DNA of 64,000 bases from Chromobacterium aquaticum (GCF_021129195.1 NZ_JAJOHW010000053.1:16361-80360); one strand, 5' to 3'; positions 8,324 to 17,718 are shown, counted from the first letter of the stretch. Made by a program: numbers and translations. Notes: generated by a model from the letters alone, not told the origin.

Positions 8324-9541
8324 TCACCAGGGCCGGCTGGCCGACGCGCACAGCGGCACCACCGGCGCGTTGCTGCCGGTGTCGAGGAAGCCGTCGCTGA
8401 TCCAGTCGCCGCCGCGGGTGCGGTTCCACACATCGGTGCGCCCCCACACTCCATCCACCGCCTCGGCGCGCACATGGCATTGCAAGGCGACGCTGTCGCC
8501 GCGCTTGACGGAGCCGGTGATGCCCGCGCTCAGGCTGGGCGCCTTGCGCAGATTCACCTGCCCTTCTCCCTTCGCCGGCGTCGCCACGCCGCTGGCGCCG
8601 GTCGGCGCGCCTCCGCCGCCGTAATTGTTCAGCAAGCCGCCGACATTGACCCGTGTGCCGTTACGCAGCGCATAACCCTGATAGGCGCGGCTGCCGGCGA
8701 AGAACTGCCAACCGCCGAACAGCTTGCCGTTCACCGGCTCGGCTCGACCCTGATACAAGAGGGAGAAATGCACGTGCGGGCCGGTGGTGCTGCCGCCGCA
8801 CGGCAGGCCATTGCCTATGGTGCCGAGATACGCGCCCGGATTGACCCGCGTCCCGTCCGCCAGCGTATTCAGATTGATCATGTGGTAATAGGTGGACGAG
8901 AAGCCGTTGTCGTGCACCAGCTTGACCAAGCCGCTGCCGCCGCGCACGCAGCTCTTGTAGATCACCCCGGCCTGAGGCGCCAGCACCCTGCCGTCGCCGC
9001 CGGCGAAGTCTATGGAATCGTAAGGCTGGCTCTCGCCGCTATAGCCGTGGGGCCCCCCGGTCATGCGCCAGGCCGCGCCCTGGCGCCAGGGCAGGCCCAG
9101 ATTGGTGGCATTGGGCGCGAACGGCTGCCCCGGCCTGGCCAGCTGACTGCGCCAAGCCTGTCGTTCTTCCGCGCTCAGCCAGCCGGCCGGCGCCTGCTCC
9201 AGCATCGCGGCGAAGCCCGAACTGCTTTCCAGCTCCAGCGTCCAGCCTTGCGCATCGCGCCGCGCCAGGAACAGCCGCGACAAGGGCACATGATCCATCG
9301 CCGCTATCGTCGTCATCACCGGCAAGGGCTGGGTCACCGAGCCCAACACCCAGTCGCCGTCCACGCTGTCGCGGTTGATTTCCACCAGCATGTCCAGCTG
9401 CTCGCCCTTGGCCAGCGGCAACAAAGGCTGCAAGGCCTTGACCGCCGCCTGGCGCAGCATCGGATCGGGCTGTTTCGACTCCGCCTGCGCGCCGCTGGCC
9501 AGCACCGCCAATACCGCCATCGCTAAAGCTGCTTGTTTCAT
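8324..9541 (-). CDS. LasA-like M23 metalloendopeptidase with SH3-like tail
   Basis: A 405-residue secreted protein. The start at 9541 has GGAG 6 bases upstream, and residues 1-20 form a signal peptide ending in AQA. A prodomain-like region is followed by an M23A (beta-lytic/LasA) catalytic domain: TGGPHGYS and SIDFAGGDG carry the first His and Asp zinc ligands, YYHM is conserved, and STGPHVHFSLLY carries the HxH ligands. The last 90 residues (NLRKAPSLSAGITGSVKRGD) look like a bacterial SH3 domain, which could bind cell wall. Such enzymes cut glycine-containing peptide bridges of other bacteria or elastin. The gene is monocistronic; the role as bacteriolytic enzyme is inferred from the family. 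Confidence 0.85.
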   Translation of the reverse strand: MKQAALAMAVLAVLASGAQAESKQPDPMLRQAAVKALQPLLPLAKGEQLDMLVEINRDSVDGDWVLGSVTQPLPVMTTIAAMDHVPLSRLFLARRDAQGWTLELESSSGFAAMLEQAPAGWLSAEERQAWRSQLARPGQPFAPNATNLGLPWRQGAAWRMTGGPHGYSGESQPYDSIDFAGGDGRVLAPQAGVIYKSCVRGGSGLVKLVHDNGFSSTYYHMINLNTLADGTRVNPGAYLGTIGNGLPCGGSTTGPHVHFSLLYQGRAEPVNGKLFGGWQFFAGSRAYQGYALRNGTRVNVGGLLNNYGGGGAPTGASGVATPAKGEGQVNLRKAPSLSAGITGSVKRGDSVALQCHVRAEAVDGVWGRTDVWNRTRGGDWISDGFLDTGSNAPVVPLCASASRPW

Positions 9542-9680
9542 TTCGGGCTCCGTATGGGTTGGGGAAAAACCAAAGCGACGCAATGCCATCAGCATTACGT
9601 CGCAAACACTAAGGTTATAGAAACGCCCGTCCTTATTTCCTGCTGGCCTTTGGCCCAGCAGACAGCCCGCGAAAATCGAT

Positions 9681-9710
9681 AAAAAAAGCCCACGTCGCAT
9701 GACGTGGGCT
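9681..9710 (-). terminator. Intrinsic terminator of the ridA-like gene
   Basis: Perfect 10-bp arms (9687-9696 and 9701-9710) with a 4-base loop, followed by seven T on the minus strand. It lies 22 bases past the stop of the RidA gene. A short T run on the other side could allow weak function in the plus direction. Confidence 0.85.
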
Positions 9711-9731
9711 TTTCATCGAATGGGGGCTTGC

Positions 9732-10079
9732 TCAGCGTGCGGCCACCAGCTTGATTTCCACCTTCCAGGCCGGGTTGGCCAGCTTGGCTTCCACCGTGGC
9801 GCGCGCCGGCACATTGCCGGCCGGCACCCAGGCGTCCCAGGCGGCGTTCATCGCATCGTAGTCAGCGAGATGGGCCAGGAAGATGGTGACATCGACGATC
9901 TTGCTCTTGTCCGAATCCAGCTCCGCCAACAGCGCGTCGATCTGGCCCAGCACGTTCTCGGTTTGCGCCTTGGCATCGGCCTCGGTGTTTTCCGGCACCT
10001 GGCCAGCCAGGAAGATCAAGCCATTGGTGACCACGGCTTCGGCCAGACGCGCGCCCTGCTTGTGACGATAAATGCTCAT
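9732..10079 (-). CDS. RidA/YjgF/YER057c family protein
   Basis: A 115-residue protein of standard RidA length. Members hydrolyse reactive enamine/imine intermediates released by PLP enzymes. The conserved stretch PARATVEAKLANPAWKVEIKLVA holds the Arg that binds the substrate carboxylate. It lies 58 bases downstream of the cystathionine gamma-lyase gene on the same strand. That placement makes sense, because PLP lyases produce 2-aminoacrylate or related enamines. A strong terminator follows. Whether this member is a true deaminase or one of the divergent subfamilies cannot be decided here. Confidence 0.9.
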   Translation of the reverse strand: MSIYRHKQGARLAEAVVTNGLIFLAGQVPENTEADAKAQTENVLGQIDALLAELDSDKSKIVDVTIFLAHLADYDAMNAAWDAWVPAGNVPARATVEAKLANPAWKVEIKLVAAR

Positions 10080-10137
10080 GCGACTCCCCTTCTGTGTGTA
10101 TCGAAGCGATGACGGAATTCTAACCCGGCGCCGCCGG

Positions 10138-11283
10138 CTATTGCCATGCCTGGCGCAAGTCCTCGATCAGCGCCGCTTCGCCCTCTATGCCCACCGACAG
10201 GCGGATCAGATTGTCGGCAATGCCCAGCGCGCGCCGGCGCTCGGCCGGAATAGACGCATGCGTCATCGCCGCCGGCAGGCACACCAGGCTCTCGACGCCG
10301 CCCAGGCTCTCCGCCAGCGTGAACAGCTTCAGCCGCGCCAGCACCCGCCGCGTCTCTTCGGCGTCGCCTTTCAGATAGAAGGACACCACGCCGCCGTAGC
10401 CCCGCATCTGGCTGCGCGCCAGTTCATGCTGCGGATGGCTGGTCAGGCCCGGATACAAGACCCGCTCCACCTGCGGCTGGCTTTCCAGCCAGCGCGCCAC
10501 CGCCAGCGCATTGCTGTTGTGACGTTCTATTCGCAAGGCCAGCGTGCGCAGGCCGCGCAGCACCAGGAAGCTGGCGAACGGGTCCAGCACCGCGCCCACC
10601 GCGTTGTGCAGGAAGGCCAGCCGCTCGGCCAGCTCCGGCCGCTGGCGGCTGACCACCGCGGCGCCGGCGATCACGTCGGAATGGCCATTCAGGTATTTGG
10701 TGGCGGAATGCACCACGATGTCGAAGCCGAAGGCCAGCGGGCGCTGCACCACCGGCGAGGCGAAGGTATTGTCCGCCACCGTGATCAGGCCGTGCCGTCG
10801 CCCCAAATCGGCCACCGCAGCCAGGTCCACCAGTTGGTTCAGCGGGTTGGACGGGGTTTCCACCCAGATCATGCGGGTGTTCGGCCGGATCTCCGCCTGC
10901 AAGGCGGCGAGATCTTCCGACGCCACATAGCTGATCTCCAGCTGCGCGCTTTGCTTGCGCACCTGCTCGAACAAGCGGTAGGTACCGCCGTACAGATCGT
11001 TGACCGCGATCAGATGGCTGCCGGCCGGCAGCAACTCCAGCACCGTGGCGATGGCCGCCAGGCCGGACGGAAAGGCGTAGCCTCGCACGCCGTCTTCCAG
11101 CTCGGCCAAGGCGCGCTCCAATGCCTCGCGCGTCGGGTTCTGCGAGCGGGAATACTCGTAGCCGCTATGCTCGCCCGGCGCGTGCTGCCGGTAGGTGGAG
11201 GTGGCGTAAATGGGTGGAATCACCGCGCCGAACGCATCCTGGTGCAGGCCGGCGGTGATGGACAAAGTATTGAAATCAGTCAT
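10138..11283 (-). CDS. Cystathionine gamma-lyase/synthase-type PLP enzyme
   Basis: A 381-residue Cys/Met-metabolism PLP enzyme. The start at 11283 is preceded by GAGAAAAG. Landmarks: YEYSRSQNPTREALE, YGGTYRLFEQV, ETPSNPLNQLVDL, DNTFASPVVQRPL, and the PLP lysine in HSATKYLNGHSDVIAG. It lies 59 bases downstream of a cystathionine beta-synthase gene. The pair makes reverse transsulfuration (homocysteine to cysteine) the likely pathway, with this enzyme cutting cystathionine to cysteine and 2-oxobutanoate. Gamma-synthase and gamma-lyase are hard to separate by sequence; the context favours the lyase. Confidence 0.85.
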   Translation of the reverse strand: MTDFNTLSITAGLHQDAFGAVIPPIYATSTYRQHAPGEHSGYEYSRSQNPTREALERALAELEDGVRGYAFPSGLAAIATVLELLPAGSHLIAVNDLYGGTYRLFEQVRKQSAQLEISYVASEDLAALQAEIRPNTRMIWVETPSNPLNQLVDLAAVADLGRRHGLITVADNTFASPVVQRPLAFGFDIVVHSATKYLNGHSDVIAGAAVVSRQRPELAERLAFLHNAVGAVLDPFASFLVLRGLRTLALRIERHNSNALAVARWLESQPQVERVLYPGLTSHPQHELARSQMRGYGGVVSFYLKGDAEETRRVLARLKLFTLAESLGGVESLVCLPAAMTHASIPAERRRALGIADNLIRLSVGIEGEAALIEDLRQAWQ

Positions 11284-11342
11284 GGTCTTTTCTCGCAATG
11301 CGGATGGCCGGTCCCGCTTGGACCGGCCTGGATCGAGTGGAG

Positions 11343-12719
11343 CTAAATGGAACGCGAGCGCGGCTGGCGGCGCCAGAACGCCAGCAGATCGGCCTGGGTG
11401 ATCAGGCCCAGATAGCGCTCGCCGTCCACCATCAGCGCGACATGGCCATCGTTGAAAATATGCAGCAAGTCCTGCAGCGAGGCCTGCGGCGACAGGGTGC
11501 GCACTTCGCTGGTCATCGCGCTGCGCACGTTCTGGCGGAAGTTCTCCGGTTCGCCGTGCACCGACAGCAACAGATCCCATTCGTCCAGGATGCCGACCAC
11601 CTTGTCGTCGGCCAGCACCGGCAGCTGCGATACATCGTGCAAGCGCATGCGCTGGTAGACCACGTTCAAGGGCTCGTCCGGGTGGCAGGAGACGGTGCTG
11701 CCGTCGGCGTGACGGCGCACGATCAGATCGGTCAGATCGCCCAGCCGCGGCAGTTCCACCAGGCCGTTGTCCACCAGCCAGTCATCGTTGTACATCTTGG
11801 ACAGATACTTGTTGCCGCTGTCGCACACCAGCGTCACCACGCGCTTGGGCGTGGTCTGGGCGCGGCAATAGCGCAAGGCCGCCGCCAGCAGCGCGCCGGA
11901 CGAGGAACCGGCCAGAATGCCCTCCCGGCTCAGCAGCAGGCGGGCGCTGTCGAAGCTTTCCTGGTCGCTGATGCGGTAGGCGCGCTTGACCAGGCTGAAA
12001 TCGGTCTGCGGCGGGATGAAGTCCTCGCCTATGCCTTCGATCAGCCAGCTGCCGGCCTCGCCGTGACGGCCGGTCTCGACATGATCGGCCAGCACCGAGC
12101 CCACCGGGTCCGCCAGCACGATTTCCAGTTGCGGCGCCTCGCGGCCGAAGAAACGGGTCAGCCCGGTCAGCGTGCCGCTGGAGCCGACGCCCACCACCAC
12201 CGCGTCCAGTTCGTGGTTCATTTGCGCCCAGATTTCCGGCGCGGTACCGATTTCATGCGCCAGCGGGTTGGCCGGATTGTTGAACTGGTCGATGTAGTAA
12301 GCGCCCGGCGTGTCCTTGGCGATGCGCGCGGCCAGGTCCTGGTAATACTCCGGGTGCCCCTTGCCCACGTCGGAACGGGTCAACACCACCTCCGCGCCCA
12401 GCGCCTGCAGGTGCAAAATCTTCTCGCGGCTCATCTTGTCCGGCACCACCAGCACCAGGCGATAGCCCTTTTGCGCGGCCACCAAGGCCAGGCCCAGGCC
12501 GGTATTGCCGGCGGTGGCCTCGACGATGGTGCCGCCCGGTCGCAGCTTGCCTTCGCTTTCGGCCGCGGCAATCATGGACAGCGCCACCCGGTCCTTGATC
12601 GAGCCGCCGGGATTGTGGCTTTCCAGTTTCAGATACAACTCGCACAGGCCGGTGTCCAGATGCGCCACCCTCACCAGCGGCGTATTGCCGATCAAGGACA
12701 GAACGGATTGGTCTTGCAT
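11343..12719 (-). CDS. Cystathionine beta-synthase with C-terminal CBS domains
   Basis: A 458-residue enzyme. It has a well-placed ribosome site (TAGGAGA, 6 bases). Residues 1-310 form the PLP fold of cysteine synthases, with SLIGNTPLVRV, the PLP lysine in HNPGGSIKDRVALSM, the phosphate-binding ATAGNTGLGLALVA and SSSGALLAAALRY. Residues about 335-450 are two CBS domains ending in LGLITQADLLAFW. This architecture is that of cystathionine beta-synthase, which condenses serine and homocysteine; the CBS pair may bind S-adenosylmethionine or an adenine nucleotide. The following gamma-lyase gene completes the route to cysteine. The intergenic sequence upstream is very AT-rich and probably holds the promoter. 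Confidence 0.88.
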   Translation of the reverse strand: MQDQSVLSLIGNTPLVRVAHLDTGLCELYLKLESHNPGGSIKDRVALSMIAAAESEGKLRPGGTIVEATAGNTGLGLALVAAQKGYRLVLVVPDKMSREKILHLQALGAEVVLTRSDVGKGHPEYYQDLAARIAKDTPGAYYIDQFNNPANPLAHEIGTAPEIWAQMNHELDAVVVGVGSSGTLTGLTRFFGREAPQLEIVLADPVGSVLADHVETGRHGEAGSWLIEGIGEDFIPPQTDFSLVKRAYRISDQESFDSARLLLSREGILAGSSSGALLAAALRYCRAQTTPKRVVTLVCDSGNKYLSKMYNDDWLVDNGLVELPRLGDLTDLIVRRHADGSTVSCHPDEPLNVVYQRMRLHDVSQLPVLADDKVVGILDEWDLLLSVHGEPENFRQNVRSAMTSEVRTLSPQASLQDLLHIFNDGHVALMVDGERYLGLITQADLLAFWRRQPRSRSI

Positions 12720-12797
12720 ATTGAAATCTCCTAGCTACAACATATAAATATTGTTTTTAAAAACTTTTTGTTATATTGAAACTAAAAAAATTCCGCC

Positions 12798-13640
12798 TCA
12801 CACCACGGCGGTCGCCTGCAGAAAACTATAGAAAAACACCAGCTCCGGATTGCTGCGCAGCTGCCTCAACTCCCGCGTCATCGCCGCCACCAGCGCCGCG
12901 TCCACCCGCCCCGCCTCGATCAGTTGATCCGCCGCCGACAGCAGCAGCTCGGTCCAATAGTCCAGCACCTGCTGGCGGCGATGCGGGTCGCGGCTGTCCA
13001 GATGCCAGGTCTTGACCTGGGTTTCCACATGACGGAAGCCCAGCCGCAGCAGCATATTGCCCAGCTTGGCGCCGACGAAGGGATCGCCGCCCACCGCCAG
13101 TTGGTGATCATTGAAAGCCAGCCAGTACTGCTGCAGATTCGCGGAATAAGGCGATAGAAAGAAGGAGGCGTTCATCGCCTCGGTGGCGTATAGCCGCGCA
13201 CCCGGCTTCAGCACGCGGCGTACCTCGGCCAGCACTCGTTCCGGCGACAGCACGTGCTCCAGCACCCAGCACAGGAAGGCGGCGTCGAAGCTGGCCGGCT
13301 GGAAATCCAGGTCCTCGGCGTCCATATGCAACAGCCGGGCACGGTCCTGCCACGGGCTGCCCTGCAGGCGCTGCCGCGCCACCGCCAGCTGGCGTTGGCT
13401 GAAGTCGACGCCGGTCACTTCCAGATCGGGATAGCGCCGCAGCAGGATCTCGGTCTGCGCACCAACGCCGCAGCCCACTTCCAGCAACTGGCCGACGCCG
13501 GAGAAATCGATGTCTCGATACACCACGGACTCGGAGAAACGCGCCTGACGCACTAGGCGCGCCTGCTCGCTAGCGGAAAAACCATGAATATAGGGCAGCT
13601 CGCTCGCCCCGTCGGTCAATTGCAATGTGGCCATGTTCAT
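12798..13640 (-). CDS. Class I SAM-dependent methyltransferase
   Basis: A 280-residue protein with the class I fold. Motif I is LLEVGCGVGAQTEILL (residues about 51-66), followed by the acidic TGVDFSQRQL, the MDAEDLDF segment and CWVLEHVLSPERVLAEVRRVLKPG. The C-terminal third contains a conserved-looking YWLAFNDHQLAVGGDP stretch and presumably recognises the substrate. ATG 13638-13640 or the ATG two codons later could be the start. The flanking intergenic regions are AT-rich, so it is probably transcribed alone. Substrate unknown; it does not look like UbiE, BioC or Cfa. Confidence 0.8.
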   Translation of the reverse strand: MNMATLQLTDGASELPYIHGFSASEQARLVRQARFSESVVYRDIDFSGVGQLLEVGCGVGAQTEILLRRYPDLEVTGVDFSQRQLAVARQRLQGSPWQDRARLLHMDAEDLDFQPASFDAAFLCWVLEHVLSPERVLAEVRRVLKPGARLYATEAMNASFFLSPYSANLQQYWLAFNDHQLAVGGDPFVGAKLGNMLLRLGFRHVETQVKTWHLDSRDPHRRQQVLDYWTELLLSAADQLIEAGRVDAALVAAMTRELRQLRSNPELVFFYSFLQATAVV

Positions 13641-13751
13641 CTCACGATTTACATCAACATCGCCGCATTATATTCCCAATCATTATTAAAAATATAAATT
13701 TTATTTCTTATTTTTATATAAAGAACAAATCTAATCTCCGCTAACGCCAAA

Positions 13752-13780
13752 TGCAAAAAACCCGCAGCACGCTGCGGGTT
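13752..13780 (-). terminator. Intrinsic terminator of the desaturase gene
   Basis: Perfect 10-bp arms (13759-13768 and 13771-13780) with a 2-base loop, followed on the minus strand by TTTTTTGCAT. It lies 21 bases beyond the desaturase stop codon. Confidence 0.85.
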
Positions 13781-13801
13781 TCGGCTTAGCCTGGAACAGG
13801 C

Positions 13802-14983
13802 TTAAAGCATCGCGGATTGGCGCAAGCTCATGGAGAAACGCTGCAGCGCGGCAATGCCGGAAGCTTCGGCGCGATTGCACCAGTCCTGCAATTCCTTCAA
13901 CAGCTGCTCGCGGCTCAGCGTGGAACGTTCCCACAAACGGGTCAATTCCTGGCGCATGGAGTAGACCGTGGCCAGCACCTGGCTATGCTCCAGCAAGGTG
14001 GCCAGCTGCATGCGCTCGGTTTCCGGCGTGTCCTTGGCGTCCTGCTTCAGCCACACCTTCATCTTGCGGCTCAGCTTGCTGCCGGAAAAGTCCGGCAGAT
14101 TGATCTTGTCCAGCTCGCCGCGATACACCTCTTTCAGCTCGCGCGCATAGCGCGAAGCGATGGCGTAGCGGTTGGAGATGATGGCCTGCAAATGCTCCAG
14201 GTCCAGTTGCGGGCGCGACGCGTCCTCGGCCAGCCGCGGCGCCACCTTGCGCACCTTGGCCAGGCCCAGGATTTCCAGAATGCGGATATACATCCAGCCG
14301 ATGTCGAACTCGTACCATTTATACGACAGCTTGGCCGAGGTGCCAAAGGTATGGTGGTTGTTGTGCAATTCCTCGCCCCCCACCAGGATGCCCCAGGGGA
14401 AGATATTGGTGGACGCGTCCTCGTTCTCGAAATTGCGGTAGCCCCAGAAATGGCCGATGCCATTGATCACCCCGGCCGCCCAGAACGGAATCCACACCAT
14501 CTGCACCGCCCAGATCGTCAGGCCGACGGGCCCGAACAGCACCAGATTGATCAGCAGCATCAGCACGATGCCCTTGGCGCTGTGGCGGGTGTAGACATTA
14601 CGCTCCAGCCAGTCGTCCGGCGTACCGTGACCGAACTTGTCCATGATGGACTGGTCCTTGCAGGCGCCGCGGTACAATTCCGCGCCTTCCCACAATACCT
14701 TCTTGATGCCCAGCACCTGCGGGCTGTGCGGGTCGTCCGCGGTCTCGCACTTGGCGTGGTGCTTGCGATGGATGGCCGCCCATTGCTTGGTGACCATGCC
14801 GGTGGTCAGCCACAGCCAGAACCGGAAGAAGTGGCTGGGAATGGGATGCAGATCGAGCGCGCGGTGCGCTTGGTGACGATGCAGGAAGATGGTGACCGAT
14901 GCGATGGTGATGTGGGTCAGCACCAAGGCCACCACGATATAGCCCCACCACGGGAGGTCTAGCACGCCGTTTATCCAATTCAT
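13802..14983 (-). CDS. desA: Membrane fatty acid (acyl) desaturase
   Basis: A 393-residue di-iron membrane enzyme. The three histidine boxes are in order: HRHQAHR (residues about 35-41), HRKHHA (about 72-77) and HNNHH (about 208-212). Four or more hydrophobic segments surround them. The soluble C-terminal 150 residues are helical and rich in charged residues. The class introduces a delta-9 double bond into acyl-CoA or lipid-bound acyl chains, changing membrane fluidity. It is monocistronic, with a 222-base gap upstream and a strong terminator. Symbol desA is by general similarity to proteobacterial desaturases; electron donor and substrate form are unknown. Confidence 0.88.
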   Translation of the reverse strand: MNWINGVLDLPWWGYIVVALVLTHITIASVTIFLHRHQAHRALDLHPIPSHFFRFWLWLTTGMVTKQWAAIHRKHHAKCETADDPHSPQVLGIKKVLWEGAELYRGACKDQSIMDKFGHGTPDDWLERNVYTRHSAKGIVLMLLINLVLFGPVGLTIWAVQMVWIPFWAAGVINGIGHFWGYRNFENEDASTNIFPWGILVGGEELHNNHHTFGTSAKLSYKWYEFDIGWMYIRILEILGLAKVRKVAPRLAEDASRPQLDLEHLQAIISNRYAIASRYARELKEVYRGELDKINLPDFSGSKLSRKMKVWLKQDAKDTPETERMQLATLLEHSQVLATVYSMRQELTRLWERSTLSREQLLKELQDWCNRAEASGIAALQRFSMSLRQSAML

Positions 14984-15205
14984 GTACTAATCGCGCCTCG
15001 TAAAGCAATCTAGAAGAAAGACTCTATTCTATACAAGCGGCCTGCCGATGTCAGACCGTTTTGCTGTTGCGCCGGCAAGCCGCCGCCGCAAACGCCAAAC
15101 TTGGACCCCGCCGACGCCCCCCGGTTCACGCGCCGGCAGTAACGCAAGCAGCAGGCGATGGTGTACCATAGGGCCTCATTCCATCCTAGTTAAGAAAAAG
15201 CGCTA

Positions 15206-16798
15206 GTGTTGCCAAATCGTCGTCTGATCATTGCCGGCGCCACCCTCGGTGGCCTGTTCGTTCTGTATGGAGGCGCGACCCTGTGGGCCGGCGTCAAGGC
15301 GGAGCAGACCTTGCAGGAACAGCACAAGATGCTGGCCGACCTGCCGCTGTTCAAAGTCAAATCCCACAGTTATCAACGCGGCTGGTTCTCTTCCACGGAA
15401 ACCACCGAGCTGGTGTTCAACCGCCATTTGTCCGGCCCGTATGAAAACATGCTGCCCGACAATGTGAAGCCCTTGCTGAACGCCACCATCAAGTTCACCA
15501 ACCACGTCAAGCACGGCCCCTTCCCCGGCATCGGCGATTTCGACTTCCGCCCGGGCCGCGCGCTGGTGCGCACCGAGTTCGCGATGAGCGACTCCACCCG
15601 CAAGACGCTGGCCAGCTTCTTCGGCGACAAGGAACCCATCACCATCGTCAACCGCCTGGGCTTTGGCGGCGGCGGCGAGCTAGGCGTCACGGTGCCGGCC
15701 TTCGACTATGAAGAAGCGCTGTCCGGCGTGAAGATGAAATGGAAGGGCTTCGACCTCAAGCTCGACTACGCCGACGGCTACAAGGAATACAAGACCGAGG
15801 CGCTGTCGCCCGGCTTCCTGCTGGAAGCCGCCAGCAAGGGCAGCATCGCCTTCGATGGCGTGCGCTACCTGTCCGACATCCGCCCCGGCAACACCGGCGT
15901 CAAGCTGGGCACCAGCGAATTGACCGTGGGCAACGTCCGCCTCAATTCGCGCGAAAGCGTGCCCTACAGCATCAAGCTGAACGAACTGGTCTATTTGATG
16001 ACCCGCGTGCGCATCGGCGAATTCATCAATCCGTCCGGCGAGTTCAAGCCGTCCGCGGTGACCTTGAAGGACTTCCGCTACCAGATCGTCACCAGCGAGC
16101 AGGACGACTACGTCAATACCCGCGGCAAGCTGAACTTCGCCGAGTTCAACTTCAACGACCACCGCTACGGCCCGATGCGGCTGGACATCTCCGCCAATCA
16201 CCTGCATGGCCCCACCCTGGTCAAGCTGGACCAGGCCATAGGCCAGATCCCGTTCGAAGGCGTGGACCCGGCGCTGCTGCGCAAGCAATACATCGATACC
16301 ATCAAGAAGAATGGCATCCCGCTGCTGCAGAACGATCCCAAAGTGGTGATCAACGAGTTCTATCTCAAGATGCCGAGCGGCGAAGCCAAGCTGGAAGGCA
16401 GCCTGGGCGTCAAGGGCCTGCAGCCGGCCGACCTCAACGACGCATCGCAATTCCTCAAGCGCTTTGACGTGGACGCCAAGCTCAGCCTGCCGCGCCAGAC
16501 GCTGGAAGACCTGGTGATCGCTCAGGCGCGCACGCTGTTCACCGTCGACCAAAGCGCCGAGGACCAGCCGAACATGAAGGAAGTGGAAGACCTGGCCAAG
16601 AACCTGCTGGACAGCCAGTTGGCGCAGTGGAAGAGCGAGCAGTACATCGTCGAGGACAAGGGCCAGATCAACACCGAGCTCAACTACGGTGCCGGCGTGC
16701 TGACCATCAACAAGAAAAAGGTGGCGCTGCCCTGGGAGGAAATCGACCTGGAGCCGCCGCACGACGCGTCTCAGCCTGCCACGACGCAGAAGAAATAA
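15206..16798 (+). CDS. DUF945 (YdgA-like) family protein
   Basis: A 530-residue protein starting with GTG at 15206. The N-terminus (LPNRRLIIAGATLGGLFVLYGG) is a membrane anchor or signal, followed by a long beta-rich domain with repeated short motifs. Length and pattern fit the DUF945 family, whose E. coli members YdgA and YihF are inner-membrane-anchored periplasmic proteins of unclear role. The C-terminus ends in a Pro/Glu-rich tail. A bidirectional terminator follows. The GTG start lacks a strong ribosome site (AAGAAAAAG lies 7-15 bases upstream). Confidence 0.8.
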   Translation: MLPNRRLIIAGATLGGLFVLYGGATLWAGVKAEQTLQEQHKMLADLPLFKVKSHSYQRGWFSSTETTELVFNRHLSGPYENMLPDNVKPLLNATIKFTNHVKHGPFPGIGDFDFRPGRALVRTEFAMSDSTRKTLASFFGDKEPITIVNRLGFGGGGELGVTVPAFDYEEALSGVKMKWKGFDLKLDYADGYKEYKTEALSPGFLLEAASKGSIAFDGVRYLSDIRPGNTGVKLGTSELTVGNVRLNSRESVPYSIKLNELVYLMTRVRIGEFINPSGEFKPSAVTLKDFRYQIVTSEQDDYVNTRGKLNFAEFNFNDHRYGPMRLDISANHLHGPTLVKLDQAIGQIPFEGVDPALLRKQYIDTIKKNGIPLLQNDPKVVINEFYLKMPSGEAKLEGSLGVKGLQPADLNDASQFLKRFDVDAKLSLPRQTLEDLVIAQARTLFTVDQSAEDQPNMKEVEDLAKNLLDSQLAQWKSEQYIVEDKGQINTELNYGAGVLTINKKKVALPWEEIDLEPPHDASQPATTQKK

Positions 16799-16816
16799 CG
16801 ACGCGCTCGCCATGTG

Positions 16817-16845
16817 AAAAGGGCTGTCTCGCGACAGCCCTTTTT
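16817..16845. terminator. Bidirectional intrinsic terminator between DUF945 gene and bfr
   Basis: Perfect 8-bp arms (16821-16828 and 16833-16840), a 4-base loop, five T on the plus side and four A before the stem. It can end both the DUF945 transcript and the convergent bacterioferritin transcript. Confidence 0.85.
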
Positions 16846-16878
16846 CTTTGCCGACCAGTGCGGGCCTCAGCTCGACAC

Positions 16879-17355
16879 TCAGTCCTCGTCGTGCATCTGG
16901 CTTTGCAGATAATTCTGCAGGCCAACGCTTTCAATCAGGCTCAACTGCGTTTCCAGCCAATCCACGTGCTCTTCCTCGCTCTCCAGGATGTCTTCCAGCA
17001 GGTCGCGGGTCACGTAGTCCTTGGCGCTCTCACAGTAGGCGATGGCTTCGCGCAATACCGGCAGCGCGTCCATTTCCAGCTTCAGATCGCACTCCAGCAT
17101 TTCCTTCGGATTCTCGCCGATATGCAGCTTGCCCAAGTCTTGCAGATTCGGCAGCCCTTCCAGAAACAATACGCGCTCAATCAGCGCATCGGCGTGCTTC
17201 ATCTCGTCGATGGACTCGTGATACTCGTGTTCGTTGAGTTTCTTCAAGCCCCAGTTCTTGTACATGCGGGCATGCAGAAAATACTGGTTGATCGCGGTCA
17301 GTTCGTTCTTGAGAATCTGGTTCAGGTATTTGATGACCTTTTTATCGCCTTGCAT
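16879..17355 (-). CDS. bfr: Bacterioferritin
   Basis: A 158-residue ferritin-like protein, exactly the usual bacterioferritin length. The start [13 protein letters not shown] at 17355 has GGAGAG upstream. The di-iron ligands are recognisable: Glu in [18 protein letters not shown], ExxH in [20 protein letters not shown], the second Glu in [14 protein letters not shown] and ExxxH in [16 protein letters not shown]. The haem Met is the Met of DEMKHAD. It stores iron as ferric mineral. The Bfd ferredoxin, which releases that iron, is encoded 162 bases upstream on the same strand, so storage and mobilisation are linked here. Confidence 0.95.
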   Translation of the reverse strand: MQGDKKVIKYLNQILKNELTAINQYFLHARMYKNWGLKKLNEHEYHESIDEMKHADALIERVLFLEGLPNLQDLGKLHIGENPKEMLECDLKLEMDALPVLREAIAYCESAKDYVTRDLLEDILESEEEHVDWLETQLSLIESVGLQNYLQSQMHDED

Positions 17356-17517
17356 CGCGCTCTCCGGAAGAAATGATTCTTCCATTATGACATAGCGCGC
17401 GCCAGTCTCAAGGCATCAAGGTCGAAAAGAGGATATGCGCGCCGCGAGAATACGGCGCGTGGGGATTTGCAGTCTGCCCGGCCTTGGCCGAGACTAAGCA
17501 GGAAACGAAGGATGAGA

Positions 17518-17718
17518 TCAAGCGGCGCTGCGCGCGGTCGAAGCCGGACCAAGCGCTTGAACAGCCTCCTTGCGAAGTTGATTGGCCATGCAGGCGCATT
17601 TGCCGCAATCGGTCGCCACGCCAAGCTCGCGGCTCAAATCGCACATGCGGGTGGCTCCGTTGTGCACCGCTTCGCGGATTTGCTTGTCAGTTACAGCATG
17701 GCACAGGCAAACGTACAT
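17518..17718 (-). CDS. bfd: Bacterioferritin-associated ferredoxin
   Basis: A 66-residue [2Fe-2S] protein of the BFD family. The cysteine pattern is complete: CLC near the N-terminus (MYVCLCHAVTD), then MCDL... and CGKCACM, giving the CxC and CxxC pairs. Bfd docks on bacterioferritin and reduces the stored ferric iron. Two Fur-box-like sequences lie 48-91 bases upstream, which fits iron-starvation control. A GC-rich inverted repeat near 17437-17456 may act as a weak terminator before bfr. Confidence 0.9.
   Translation of the reverse strand: MYVCLCHAVTDKQIREAVHNGATRMCDLSRELGVATDCGKCACMANQLRKEAVQALGPASTARSAA

Noticed and set aside
17437..17456. Inverted repeat after bfd
   Set aside because: Arms of 7 bp with a delayed, interrupted T run; too weak for a confident terminator call.
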